NCBI RefSeq assembly: GCF_014211915.1
Contig: NZ_CP060039.1
Location: 2,232,001 to 2,296,000, forward strand
Origin: Burkholderia cenocepacia
GTDB taxonomy: Bacteria; Pseudomonadota; Gammaproteobacteria; Burkholderiales; Burkholderiaceae
Direction of reading: 5' to 3'
Length of the DNA stretch: 64,000 bases
Both the position numbers and the translations under genes were made by a program. Every line of letters starts with the position of its first letter. The first letter of the stretch is position 1. Below are positions 8,623 to 16,834 of this stretch, piece by piece. Below the pieces are notes generated by a model. The model made no database searches and was not told the DNA's origin. It saw only the letters and a program-made list of their open reading frames with translations.

Positions 8623-9599
8623 CGTGCCTCCGGGAATTCGTCGTAAGTGCGGCCGTCGAGGTGGCGGCCGGCGGTCTTCTTGCCGACGCGATATACAGTC
8701 GGCTCGTCGTCGTAGCTCAGGCCGTCATGCTCGCCGGGCGTCATCGTGCTGAACGACCATTCGTCGCCGAACCAGTCGGCGACACGCTCGGTGCGCGTCG
8801 GCGGCCCGCCGCAGTTTTCGCCCGGCGCCCATTCGCCCCATTGCTTGAACAGGAACGGCACACCGGCGGCCGCGCATTGGTCCCGCAGATCGCGGGCCCA
8901 GTCAGGGTGCATCGGCCGCGCGCCTGGGCCGCTTTCGCCGCCGACGATCACCCAGTGCAAGCCATGCTCGGGGCTGCTCCAGCCTTGCAGGGCGCTCACG
9001 CGCAAGCCGCCCCACGGGATGGACGTGAGATCGACTGGGCCGAGCAGTGGCTCCATCGACAGGAAGCGCACGCGCGCGGGCATCGCTAGCAACTTCGGGA
9101 TGTCGCGGTCGGCCTCGGCCTGGTTGACGATCGTCGCGCCGAGCCAGACGGTCGGCCACGGCAACTCGTCCCACGTGTTGAGCCCGCAGGACAGTTCGTC
9201 GACCACCTCGTTGAGCATGTCGCGCGCGTTGCCGATTCGCTTCGTGAGCAGCAGCCAGTCGAGATTCGGCGTGCGCGCGATCAGCTCGAACAGGTCGCGG
9301 CGCCACGCTGGATCGACAGCGTTGTCAAACACGTCGGCGAGCGACGCGCAGAACACGCGCTGGCGCCGGCCGTGCGCGGCGAAGAACTCCGCGTGCCGCG
9401 CGTTCCAGCGAAGCGGTTGTCGCCACGTGGCCGCCGACGTGCGAACGCGCTCACCGTGCGGCCCCCAGACGACCTTGTGCAGCCTCGTGTCCATCATGTG
9501 CTCGGCGTAGCAGTGGTCGCACCCGGGCGACACCTTCGTGCAGCCGATGAACGGATTGAAGGTGTGATCCGTCCATTCGATTTTGCTGTTCTCGCTCAT
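8619..9599 (-). CDS. DUF5131 (phage Gp37/Gp68 family) protein
   Basis: A 326-aa protein starting MSENSKIEWTDHTFNPFIGC, the hallmark of the Gp37/Gp68 family. Cys residues in GCTKVSPGCDHCYAEHM form a cluster resembling a radical-SAM Fe-S site, and later blocks (LSMEPLLGP, VIVGGESGPGARPM, FLFKQWGEW) are family signatures. The substrate is unknown. The ATG at 9599 overlaps the upstream stop (ATGA); the ten codons upstream lack family similarity. Confidence 0.88.
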   Translation of the reverse strand: MSENSKIEWTDHTFNPFIGCTKVSPGCDHCYAEHMMDTRLHKVVWGPHGERVRTSAATWRQPLRWNARHAEFFAAHGRRQRVFCASLADVFDNAVDPAWRRDLFELIARTPNLDWLLLTKRIGNARDMLNEVVDELSCGLNTWDELPWPTVWLGATIVNQAEADRDIPKLLAMPARVRFLSMEPLLGPVDLTSIPWGGLRVSALQGWSSPEHGLHWVIVGGESGPGARPMHPDWARDLRDQCAAAGVPFLFKQWGEWAPGENCGGPPTRTERVADWFGDEWSFSTMTPGEHDGLSYDDEPTVYRVGKKTAGRHLDGRTYDEFPEAR

Positions 9600-9976
9600 G
9601 GTCTGTTGTCTGCACCGCAGTGGCGGCAATTTTCAAGGTATCGCTGTTGATCGCTGACGAAGCGGCCGCAGCCCGAGCAGTTTAGGGTGTACGCACGTGG
9701 GAACTTGCGCTTTGGCTGCAGGGCGATCCCAGTGCCGTGCAGCGCCTCGTCGCGCCTGATGTACTGCACGTCGACGGCCGGGCGCGTCTTGGCGTCGATG
9801 TACTCCTTTGGCCACGGGATATCGGTCTCGCGGATGTTGTGGTGCTGCTGCACGTCGTCCCTGGTGAAAAGCCGAGCTTTGCGCAGATCGGTCGTATAGC
9901 CGTCGGGATCGGCCCACCACATCACGTCGTTGCCGACGAACGAACGGCTGTCCTGAAGGTAGAAAAGAGCGGTCAT
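9596..9976 (-). CDS. Zinc-ribbon phage hypothetical protein
   Basis: A 126-aa protein with a C-terminal zinc ribbon (CSGCGRF about 15 residues before CRHCGADN) after a Trp- and Asp-rich N-terminal half (MTALFYLQDSRSFVGNDVMW). The four cysteines fit one zinc. Four-bp overlaps on both sides tie it to the leftward operon. Function unknown. Confidence 0.65.
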   Translation of the reverse strand: MTALFYLQDSRSFVGNDVMWWADPDGYTTDLRKARLFTRDDVQQHHNIRETDIPWPKEYIDAKTRPAVDVQYIRRDEALHGTGIALQPKRKFPRAYTLNCSGCGRFVSDQQRYLENCRHCGADNRP

Positions 9977-10209
9977 ATCTGGATGTCCACGTACTTAGTG
10001 ATGAGCCGCGCTTCCTCGCTGTGGTGTCGGCGATAGACGATACGAATGCCGCCACCGAGGTCGAGCGGCCGGCCGCGGCCGTTGTCGTCGTTCAGCTCGG
10101 CCTGGTGGTCGCAGCAGACCGAGCGCAGCGTGTCTGCGAGGCCGAGGGGATCGGCCAGCAGTCGAAGCAGGAAGTCGTGGTTGACCTCGAGGATGGTTCG
10201 GGTGCTCAT
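9973..10209 (-). CDS. Small phage hypothetical protein
   Basis: A 78-aa protein (MSTRTILEVNHDFLLRLLAD), leucine-rich in the first half and ending RLITKYVDIQI. The ATG at 10209 overlaps the next gene by 4 bp. No recognised domain. Confidence 0.6.
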   Translation of the reverse strand: MSTRTILEVNHDFLLRLLADPLGLADTLRSVCCDHQAELNDDNGRGRPLDLGGGIRIVYRRHHSEEARLITKYVDIQI

Positions 10210-10766
10210 GCGGCGAGGTCCTCGTCGTCGATATCCATGGGCTGCTGAAAGACACGGCCGCGCTCGCCGACGGGGATCGTCACGAGGCCCGCCGCGGCGA
10301 GGAACGGATTGCGCTTCATGGCGGCGCGTGCCGCGCGAGCGGCTTCGGTTTTGATGGCGGCCGGGCACGGAACATCGGGCCCGGCGCCGACCGCCCAGAC
10401 CGGCCGCCACTGAGCGCGGCCCTCGGGCGGGATCCAGTCAACGATCTGCACTTCGGTGCGGTGAATCGTCAGCAGCTCGCTGACGCGCTGCTGCGAGACA
10501 CCGCAGCGTGTCACCAGCTCGCGAACGGACAGGCGCTCCCGCTCAAGAATGGCGCGCATCCTGTCCCACGCCGGCGTCGCGCGCGACCTGTAGTCGCGCT
10601 GCGCCCGCTTGAGCTTGAGCACCCGGGTGGCAAAGGTCTGGACTGACTTACGCGAATGACGCGGAAACGCTGCGTACAGAGCCTTGGACGGGATGGGGGA
10701 GGGATAGAGGCGGGCGAGCAGGCGCGCCTCGGCGGTCGTCCACAGGTTGTGCGTCGACGTCGACAT
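10206..10766 (-). CDS. HTH-containing phage protein
   Basis: A 186-aa basic protein. The first 60 residues (TTAEARLLARLYPSPIPS, then RHSRKSVQTFATRVLKLKR) resemble a Myb/SANT-like or HTH arrangement; a second HTH-like segment is LSVRELVTRCGVSQQRVSEL. It is the first gene of the 10.8-to-6.4-kb leftward operon and faces a divergent small gene, so autoregulation is plausible. ATG 10766 is preferred over the codon at 10799, which lies close to the divergent gene. Confidence 0.6.
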   Translation of the reverse strand: MSTSTHNLWTTAEARLLARLYPSPIPSKALYAAFPRHSRKSVQTFATRVLKLKRAQRDYRSRATPAWDRMRAILERERLSVRELVTRCGVSQQRVSELLTIHRTEVQIVDWIPPEGRAQWRPVWAVGAGPDVPCPAAIKTEAARAARAAMKRNPFLAAAGLVTIPVGERGRVFQQPMDIDDEDLAA

Positions 10767-10802
10767 GCTACGATTCCTCCGGATTTTTCCAGCGAGCACC
10801 AG

Positions 10803-11012
10803 ATGAAAACGGTTTTCCTGATGCGTGGGTACGAGATGAATTGCACGCCACGCCCGACCGACGACGGCAAGTTCGCCGCGCAGGTCGAAGTGACGAAAGT
10901 GGGATTCAGTCGCGAGGCGGCGTTTCGGAAACTCGGCGAATTCGACACGGAAGCCGAAGCGGTTGCCTACGCGAAGCAGTTTTCCGAAGAGTGGTTGACC
11001 CGGTACGCATGA
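10803..11012 (+). CDS. Small phage hypothetical protein
   Basis: A 69-aa protein (MKTVFLMRGYEMNCTPRPTD) with alternating strands and a helical C-terminus (TEAEAVAYAKQFSEEWL). It diverges from the operon starting at 10766; only 36 bp separate the two starts, so their promoters must overlap. No family recognised. Confidence 0.6.
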   Translation: MKTVFLMRGYEMNCTPRPTDDGKFAAQVEVTKVGFSREAAFRKLGEFDTEAEAVAYAKQFSEEWLTRYA

Positions 11013-11026
11013 GCGGGAGGTCCAAT

Positions 11027-11305
11027 ATGACCAAGGCGGAATTTCGCACTCTCGTATTCGAAATCGCGAGGGCGAAACGCTTGTGCGTCAACGAGATGAA
11101 GGACGGCAAGGAGCGGATCTGGTTTAACGAGAAAAGCCAGAAATTCCTCCACGCCGATCACATTGACGCCTTGTACGATCGACTGCGCCATCCAGACCTA
11201 TCTCCACGCGACATCAACATAGCGATCGAGAACGTCGCGCCCGGGCGGCCCTGCACCCACCGAGGCATGCGCGAGATCTACGCGCAGATTCATCGCTCAT
11301 CGTGA
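11027..11305 (+). CDS. Small phage hypothetical protein
   Basis: A 92-aa basic, helical protein (MTKAEFRTLVFEIARAKRL, ending REIYAQIHRSS). GGGAGG about 8 bases before the ATG is a good ribosome site. It follows the previous rightward gene by 14 bp, and its 3' end overlaps the convergent DUF551 gene by 16 bp. Function unknown. Confidence 0.6.
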   Translation: MTKAEFRTLVFEIARAKRLCVNEMKDGKERIWFNEKSQKFLHADHIDALYDRLRHPDLSPRDINIAIENVAPGRPCTHRGMREIYAQIHRSS

Positions 11306-11775
11306 GCCGGGCTCTTCGCGCGGGGCGGTTCGGCGGGTAGCGACATCCAGTGGGTAACGCCGTGAACGGGGGCGCCGTAGCGATAGAACATCGGCTTATG
11401 GCTGATCCGTCGACCGAAAAACGCCGTGCGTTCACCGCTTTCCATTGCTGGCCAGATCAGCACTTCGACGCCGAGCGATCCGACCTTCCGGTTGCAGGTC
11501 GGCACCTTCTCGTCAACGCATACCCATGCCTCCCTGTCGGCCGCGGCGCGGCCAGCGGCCAGTTCAAGCGCTGCGCGTTCGGCAAAAGAGCGCGCGAGCG
11601 TCAGAGCATGTGCGGCGTCGAGCACCTGAAGCATCCGCGCAAGTTCACGCACTCTGCCATCGCGAAGCAAAGTGGTATCGCTCCATTCCAGCAGTTCAGT
11701 GGCCAATTCGCGAGCATGCTCACGGGCGTATGCGGTCGCAGCGTCGCGAGCCGCCGTCAGGCCGTGCTCATCCAT
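11290..11775 (-). CDS. DUF551 family phage protein
   Basis: A 161-aa protein. The C-terminal 80 residues follow the DUF551 pattern: AWVCVDEKVPTCNRKVG, VLIWPAMESGERT and the closing VTHWMSLPAEPP. The N-terminal half is Ala-rich, probably helical or coiled. DUF551 proteins are common in phage accessory operons with no known activity. Confidence 0.75.
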   Translation of the reverse strand: MDEHGLTAARDAATAYAREHARELATELLEWSDTTLLRDGRVRELARMLQVLDAAHALTLARSFAERAALELAAGRAAADREAWVCVDEKVPTCNRKVGSLGVEVLIWPAMESGERTAFFGRRISHKPMFYRYGAPVHGVTHWMSLPAEPPRAKSPAHDER

Positions 11776-12043
11776 GGTGCTTCTCCTTCAGTTCATAGAC
11801 GATCCGGCGATCCGCATAGCCGTGTGATTGGTAGTCGTCGTGGACTCCCTTCGGGACATCTCCCCATACGGTGTATGGGGAGGACCAGCGCGTCTGATAG
11901 ATCGGCTCCCCGCACAGCTTCTCCAGCAATGCTGATTCGAGGGCGGCGGCATAACCAATAAAGTTGAACGTGCCGTCGATACACTTGGGGGTCGCCTCGA
12001 AGATCGCTTCCGCTTCCTCTTGCGACAGAATTGGCTCTTTCAT
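11768..12043 (-). CDS. Small phage hypothetical protein
   Basis: A 91-aa acidic protein (MKEPILSQEEAEAIFEATPK). It overlaps the DUF551 gene by 8 bp and the next upstream gene by 4 bp. The N-terminal extension to 12106 was rejected because the family-like sequence starts at Met 12043. Function unknown. Confidence 0.6.
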   Translation of the reverse strand: MKEPILSQEEAEAIFEATPKCIDGTFNFIGYAAALESALLEKLCGEPIYQTRWSSPYTVWGDVPKGVHDDYQSHGYADRRIVYELKEKHHG

Positions 12044-12342
12044 GATGAGGCTCCGGTGCGGGCAAAGGCGAGCGCTTCGAGCCACGTCGCACGCTGGCTG
12101 TCCCATACGTCAACGGCGACACCTTCCGTCTCGGGACGGTCGTAGCCCATCCGCTTCACGAACATCGTCCGTTCATCCGCCGCGTGGCTCGCTTGTTCGG
12201 GAGCGGGACCATTTCCTTGGCTAAAGTTTTGGCACGGCGAGCCGTTATCTGCTGAGGACAGTGCTCGTGCCTGGATTGCTGCTCCGTTTTCTTGCCCGCT
12301 CACGTTCCGCGTGAGCGGGCTTTTTCCGTTTTGGGTGGTCAT
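12040..12342 (-). CDS. Small phage protein with a hairpin in its 5' coding region
   Basis: A 100-aa frame (MTTQNGKSPLTRNVSGQENG). The first 60 residues are polar and low in hydrophobics, and codons 7-19 span a perfect 11-bp inverted repeat (12294-12320). The last 40 residues (MGYDRPETEGVAVDVWDSQR) look more protein-like, so the 5' part may be a structured leader rather than coding; a shorter start at the Met of MFVKRMGY is possible. Confidence 0.45.
   Translation of the reverse strand: MTTQNGKSPLTRNVSGQENGAAIQARALSSADNGSPCQNFSQGNGPAPEQASHAADERTMFVKRMGYDRPETEGVAVDVWDSQRATWLEALAFARTGASS
12294..12325 (+). terminator. Strong hairpin with T tract, reading rightward
   Basis: GCCCGCTCACG pairs perfectly with CGTGAGCGGGC across a 5-nt loop and is followed by TTTTT on the + strand. 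No rightward gene ends just before it; on the minus strand it forms a 5' hairpin in the gene at 12040-12342. Confidence 0.5.
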
Positions 12343-12416
12343 TGTGTGGTCCTTTGGATGCCGGAACGCTTGTTTTGCATTCGTGCTAGCCTCTAACTCG
12401 AATAGCGGAGGTAGTC

Positions 12417-12653
12417 ATGCAACGGACAATCGAGTACCGCGGTTTTGAAATCGATGTGCAACTGACCCCGTCCGCTCAGGACATGTATGACGTCACGTTC
12501 CAGATAAAGGGGCATGACAATCTCGGTATCCTTGGGGCGCGCGGACACCGCATAAAAATTCGAAACGGCCCGTTCACCCGACGCTGGGCATATCTCGTCG
12601 CTGAGATCGCCGGGCAGGCTGCGATTGACGTCCTGCTTGGGCCGCCCGATTGA
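12417..12653 (+). CDS. Small phage protein with YRGFEI motif
   Basis: A 78-aa protein beginning MQRTIEYRGFEIDVQL. The YRGFEI(D/E)V block matches the host protein at 4100-4345. A GGAGG at 12407-12411 precedes the ATG. It lies alone on the + strand between leftward genes, and its 3' end nearly abuts the convergent gene at 12661. Function unknown. Confidence 0.6.
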   Translation: MQRTIEYRGFEIDVQLTPSAQDMYDVTFQIKGHDNLGILGARGHRIKIRNGPFTRRWAYLVAEIAGQAAIDVLLGPPD

Positions 12654-12660
12654 GTGTCAC

Positions 12661-12921
12661 TTATGCGAATAGATCGCCCTGCTTTTTGCCGCTCGACTCT
12701 GCGAGGTGCGTAGGGCAGAAGTGGGTATCGGCTCCGATCAGATGCGCATGCATCGCGCACAGGTGCCGATCGCACGTCTTACCCGGCTTCGTCTGGTAAT
12801 CGCATTGGAAGCCGCTCGGCGCGTTGCAGCCGTCGACCGAGCAGCGGCGCTGGCGCGCGCGGCCGCGCGTGCAGATGATTCCGGACATGCCGCCGGGAAG
12901 GCGAAACGGGGTACAGGGCAT
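12661..12921 (-). CDS. Cys/His-rich zinc-binding phage protein
   Basis: An 86-aa protein with clustered Cys/His ligands (RRCSVDGCNAPSGFQCD, then CDRHLCAMHAHL and FCPTHL), suggesting two zinc sites in a treble-clef or zinc-finger-like module. ATG at 12921 chosen as the start of protein-like sequence. Lies 14 bp downstream of the methyltransferase. Role unknown. Confidence 0.6.
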   Translation of the reverse strand: MPCTPFRLPGGMSGIICTRGRARQRRCSVDGCNAPSGFQCDYQTKPGKTCDRHLCAMHAHLIGADTHFCPTHLAESSGKKQGDLFA

Positions 12922-12935
12922 CAGGTGCCTCCGCC

Positions 12936-14717
12936 TTAGAAGGTCTGCGGCGCAACGGTCAGCGCGATCGCGATCGGGCGCACCCAGACTGGGGTCGACG
13001 AAAGTTGGAACGTCTCGCCGGATTCGGCGAGCAGCAGCGTGGTGCCCATCACCTCGGCGATCGCCTGCGCGGCGTCGGGCGGCACCGCGTTGCCGATGCG
13101 CTCGCGCCACGCCTGGTCGGACAGTCCGTCGAGCTCGAGGTACTCTTCCGGCTCGACGAGCGATTGCAGGACGGCCAGCTCGAGCGTGGTGAACGGCCGG
13201 TGCCACGTGCCGTCGAGCGCCCGGATCACGGCGACGGTCTTCTCGTTCGCCGCGGGCATGCGCGGATCGGCGACGGACCAGCGGCCGTTGTCGTGCCCGG
13301 CGGCGGCCGACACCGCGCCGCTGTGCTGGTCCCAGCCGACCACGCCGTAGTGGCCGCCGGTCAGGTACGCGTCGCCGCGCTCGCGGCGCATGCCCGGGCG
13401 CGGATCGGCGACCGCGTACGCGCCCTGGTCATCGCCACCGATGACCGTGCCGGCGTGGCCGGCCCATTCGGTCACCTTGTACTTGCTGAAGAGCGGACCG
13501 GCCGGCGGCCGCGGATCCTGCACGCACTGACCGGTACCGTGCGCGCTGGTGACGGCGCCGGCGGCATCGCGCCAGGGGACGATCCGGAATTCGTTGTTGT
13601 GCTTGGTGGGACCTTGGTGGCGCGGGTCCGCGACGCTGAAGGTGCCTTGCCCGGGCGACTTCTGGCCGGTGATCGTGCCAGCGTGGTCGTTCCAGTCGAG
13701 TACGCCGTACTGCTGGTATTGCGCGGCGTCGGCCGGCCCGCGCGGGTCGGCCACGCTGAACGCACCATTCGTCGGAAGCGACTCGCCGGCGACGGTACCG
13801 GCCGGCTCGTTCCAGTCGACGACGCCAAGGTGGCCGCCGCGGCGCTCGGGCACGATCAGGTAGTCGCGCAGGTGCCCGTTCTCGACCGCGAGCTTGTTCA
13901 GGCTGCGCCAGTCACTGCCTGCTTCGACGAACGCGAGGCGCACCCACGTTTTCCACTGCAGCGACGGCACGCGGTGCATCGGGCCGGCGGCCTCGACGTC
14001 GCCCGGCAGCGGCATGCGGCCGAGCAGCGTGCCGACGCCCTGCAGGCGCTTGACCGGCGGCTCGTACAGGCACGCCGGCACCTTTTCCATGTGCCGCGCG
14101 ACGAGCAGGAAGCGCTTGCGGCTCTGCGCGAGGCCGGCGATCACGCCACAGTCATGCGTCGTCTCGTTCTTGGCATAGCCGTAGTGCTGGAACAGCTGGC
14201 CGATCTGGTCGAGCAGATGGCGGCCGCGCGTCGCGAGCCGCGGCACGTTCTCGAACACGATCAGCTCGACCGGGTTGTCCTTCCATGCCTCGCACATCAG
14301 CCAGACGCAGCGCAGCGTCAGCTCGTTGAGCGCCTGGTACTTCGGCGTGCGGCTGAGCGTCTCCGACAGCAGCCCGGACGCGCCCTTGCATGGCGAGGAG
14401 ATGAACACGCAGTGCGGATGCTGGTAGCCGGCGGCGCGCCGCACGTCTTCCGGGGTAGCCTCGCGCCAGCCGGCCGGCGGCTCGACGCCGTGAAACGCGG
14501 TGTACTGCTCGCGCGTGAAAAGGTCCATGACCGTGCACGGCGTGCCGACCAGCGTCTCGAAGTCGCGCGCGGCCGCCGGATCGTTGTCGATGCCGCCGAT
14601 GCAGCGCCACGTCGCTGTCATGTTGCCGACGCGGGAGGCGGCTTTGGTGAAGCCCTTGGCGCCGCCGCCGAGGCCGCAGCAGAATCCGAAGCTGTTGTAT
14701 ACGCGCTGAACGTTCAT
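12936..14717 (-). CDS. DNA cytosine-C5 methyltransferase with internal repeats
   Basis: A 593-aa Dcm-type enzyme. Motif I is FGFCCGLGGGAKGF (residues 10-23), motif IV SSPCKGAS with catalytic Cys110, motif VI FENVPRL (E156), motif VIII SRKRFLLVAR and motif X IGNAVPPDAAQAI. Between motifs VIII and X, where target recognition lies in this family, five repeats of 36-44 residues occur (about 297, 337, 377, 413, 457), each with an aromatic-Trp start, an AGTVTG-like centre and SVADPR at the end. Probably protects phage DNA from restriction or imposes a host methylation pattern. Confidence 0.88.
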   Translation of the reverse strand: MNVQRVYNSFGFCCGLGGGAKGFTKAASRVGNMTATWRCIGGIDNDPAAARDFETLVGTPCTVMDLFTREQYTAFHGVEPPAGWREATPEDVRRAAGYQHPHCVFISSPCKGASGLLSETLSRTPKYQALNELTLRCVWLMCEAWKDNPVELIVFENVPRLATRGRHLLDQIGQLFQHYGYAKNETTHDCGVIAGLAQSRKRFLLVARHMEKVPACLYEPPVKRLQGVGTLLGRMPLPGDVEAAGPMHRVPSLQWKTWVRLAFVEAGSDWRSLNKLAVENGHLRDYLIVPERRGGHLGVVDWNEPAGTVAGESLPTNGAFSVADPRGPADAAQYQQYGVLDWNDHAGTITGQKSPGQGTFSVADPRHQGPTKHNNEFRIVPWRDAAGAVTSAHGTGQCVQDPRPPAGPLFSKYKVTEWAGHAGTVIGGDDQGAYAVADPRPGMRRERGDAYLTGGHYGVVGWDQHSGAVSAAAGHDNGRWSVADPRMPAANEKTVAVIRALDGTWHRPFTTLELAVLQSLVEPEEYLELDGLSDQAWRERIGNAVPPDAAQAIAEVMGTTLLLAESGETFQLSSTPVWVRPIAIALTVAPQTF

Positions 14718-14854
14718 AGATGTCGGAATCGTTGAAAAAGCGGGCGCCGTGCTGGCCGCCCATAAAAGAAGCCGCGCATCCGAGGCAACGGAATTTGCGC
14801 GGCTTGGGGTAAGTTGATCGTGCTACGATTTGCGCCAAAATGGACGGGGGTGCG

Positions 14855-15499
14855 ATGAAAAGAATTTCGCAGTTGATTGAGGTCGCGTTTGCGCTGTGCG
14901 CGCTCGCGCTCGTCGTAGCTTTCTTGGTTTACGCTTTCAGATCACACAGCGACGGTGCAGCTGCGTGGGTTCAAGCAGTCGGGTCTATCGCAGCAATATG
15001 GGCTGCATACAGAATTTCTGATCGAGAGGCCGCAATTCAGCGGCGAATCGCTAAAGAAGAAGCTGCCGCGATGTTAGATCAACGGAAAATGACAGTTGCT
15101 GAGTTGATGGAGCATCTGGCTTCACTGTGTCATCGCTTGGGCGTTAACGTGGATGCTGCCGCGATTGGTTACATTGATGTCACCTTTTACTATCGTTCGT
15201 CGGAATTCACGTTTTCGATAAAGAGCCTAGAATCAATTGACCTAATTGAACTTCACTCTCCCAATTTGGTGCGAGGAATCATAGGGATGGTCAATGAGGC
15301 TGGAGCTGCGCAAGAGCTAATGGATAGATCACTTGAGGCAAAGATTAAGCCTCCGCTAATGCATATCAAGAACCATTGCCAGAATGCCGAGCGCAGCTAT
15401 GCGCGGGCAATGCACTTGGTCGGAATCGTTCCGAATCAACTGTATACTCCGTTTCTTCCGGAAGAAGAATTTGATGACGATGTGCCTAAGTCGTGGTAG
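14855..15499 (+). CDS. Membrane-anchored cargo protein A (WVQAVGSI family)
   Basis: A 214-aa protein with one strong N-terminal membrane segment (VAFALCALALVVAFLVYAF), then AWVQAVGSIAAIWAAYR (possibly a second segment) and a cytoplasmic charged/coiled domain. It shares WVQAVGSI with the next gene in the same relative position. AT-richer than the surrounding operon and on the opposite strand, so probably cargo expressed in lysogens. ATG 14855 has GGGGG upstream, better than ATG 14840. Confidence 0.65.
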   Translation: MKRISQLIEVAFALCALALVVAFLVYAFRSHSDGAAAWVQAVGSIAAIWAAYRISDREAAIQRRIAKEEAAAMLDQRKMTVAELMEHLASLCHRLGVNVDAAAIGYIDVTFYYRSSEFTFSIKSLESIDLIELHSPNLVRGIIGMVNEAGAAQELMDRSLEAKIKPPLMHIKNHCQNAERSYARAMHLVGIVPNQLYTPFLPEEEFDDDVPKSW

Positions 15500-15560
15500 G
15501 TGATTTTTTTCAAGTGGCGACTACCGCGCTGCAATTCGTGCCAATAAATATGGAGATGCG

Positions 15561-16133
15561 ATGAGGCGAAATTTGTATGGATGCGCAGTTGTCGTGATGT
15601 GCGTCATTGCGGGAGTTGCCGGCTATGAGTTGATAGACTGGGGATCCATGCATTCATCAGATTGGGCATCTTGGGTTCAAGCAGTCGGATCGATCGTGGC
15701 CATTCTCGGTGCCATTTGGGTTTCCCGCGATGAGCGTCGGCACGCCAAGATATTGCGAGATGAGGATCGAGAACGGGCTCGTGTCCGATTGACCGCTGAC
15801 GTATTGGCGATAGCGTCGGACTCCGTTGACTTCTTGGAGAGAGCTATTGGTGCCGTGAGGAACAAGCAGCCAGGAGTGGTCGGTCACAACGAGACTGAAC
15901 TGACGGATATTCTCGAGAGAATCGCCGCAGCGCGTGCGACAGACATAGGAAAGAAGCGCTGGGCACAATTGGCCACGCTGAGGGTCCAGCTCCTGCGCGG
16001 AGTTGAGATCCTCCGGGTGTCTGGTATGAGAACCATCACCACTGGCAGAGGTCTATACGAGTGCTACGATACTGTGAAGCACGTCTATAAGGATCTCCTG
16101 GTTGAGCAAGGCAAACAGTCGTGGAATGAGTAG
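15561..16133 (+). CDS. Membrane-anchored cargo protein B (WVQAVGSI family)
   Basis: A 190-aa protein with N-terminal segment YGCAVVVMCVIAGVAGYEL, then the shared block SWVQAVGSIVAILGAIWVSR and a helical charged C-terminus. Topology and motif match the preceding gene while the C-terminal domains diverge. DNA encoding the motif is also alike, pointing to an old tandem duplication. Function unknown; superinfection exclusion is conjecture from topology and position only. Confidence 0.65.
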   Translation: MRRNLYGCAVVVMCVIAGVAGYELIDWGSMHSSDWASWVQAVGSIVAILGAIWVSRDERRHAKILRDEDRERARVRLTADVLAIASDSVDFLERAIGAVRNKQPGVVGHNETELTDILERIAAARATDIGKKRWAQLATLRVQLLRGVEILRVSGMRTITTGRGLYECYDTVKHVYKDLLVEQGKQSWNE

Positions 16134-16210
16134 CATCACAAGGAGTCACGTGAGTGCTCATAAGACGGCTGATTGCCCTGCGCTGCTCGACAGAGCCCGG
16201 CCAATTTGAT

Positions 16211-16834
16211 TTATCGAGGCATCCACTGCGTGCCGCGCACGATTCGGCCGACCGGTTCGAGCACGAGCACCTCGGATTCCTTCTCGCTGCGTACGAGCGC
16301 GCTGCCACGCCTCTGGGCTTTCTCGAGCGATGCGTGACGCCGTGGCTTGCAATACCTCCCGACCGTCACGAACAGCGGCGCCCGTGCGCCGACGGGCCCA
16401 AGCGTCAACTCGTCGATGCGCGCTTCGAGCGCCGCGGCGTTCGCGCGCCAGGTGTCGGCTCGTCGCTGCGCGGCGTCGAGCTCGACGGTGAGGCGCTCAA
16501 CGTCGGCGCGCAGGTCCGCGATGATCCGGGCCACGTCGACGACTCCGACATTCGGGTCCACCGAGTCGTCGACCAGACCGACGGACAACAGCGCCGGCGC
16601 TGCTTCGGCCGGCGGCGCGTCGCTGGCCAGCGTGGCCGACTGAGCAGCGCGCGCGAGCCAGTACACGTACTCGTTGCCGCCGCCGGCCCGCTTTTCGCGC
16701 TCGACGATCGCCTCGCTGAGCATTCGGTTCAGCTCCTTCGTCACGTCGAGATGCGGGAGCCCGGTTCCGGTCGCCACGGCCTTCGCCGTAGCTTCCGATG
16801 TCGTGGCGAGATACTTCTCGATGTCCTCTCTCAC
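16211..16834 (-). CDS. Phage protein with N-terminal winged-helix-like region and coiled coil
   Basis: A 207-aa protein. Residues 1-50 ([37 protein letters not shown]) resemble a small winged helix; residues 100-150 (IIADLRADVERLTVELDAAQ) form a coiled coil. Its start overlaps the ATPase stop by 4 bp, at the end of the recombination operon. Specific function unknown. Confidence 0.6.
   Translation of the reverse strand: MREDIEKYLATTSEATAKAVATGTGLPHLDVTKELNRMLSEAIVEREKRAGGGNEYVYWLARAAQSATLASDAPPAEAAPALLSVGLVDDSVDPNVGVVDVARIIADLRADVERLTVELDAAQRRADTWRANAAALEARIDELTLGPVGARAPLFVTVGRYCKPRRHASLEKAQRRGSALVRSEKESEVLVLEPVGRIVRGTQWMPR

Noticed and set aside
13005..14735. A 576-codon + strand frame opposite the methyltransferase
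   Set aside because: Antisense to all methyltransferase motifs; no ribosome site or domain.
14715..14838. Possible small minus-strand gene starting at 14838 with Cys pair (FRCLGCAASF)
   Set aside because: The beginning looks protein-like, but the frame runs on as an obvious shadow through the methyltransferase with no stop near 14717; not supportable.
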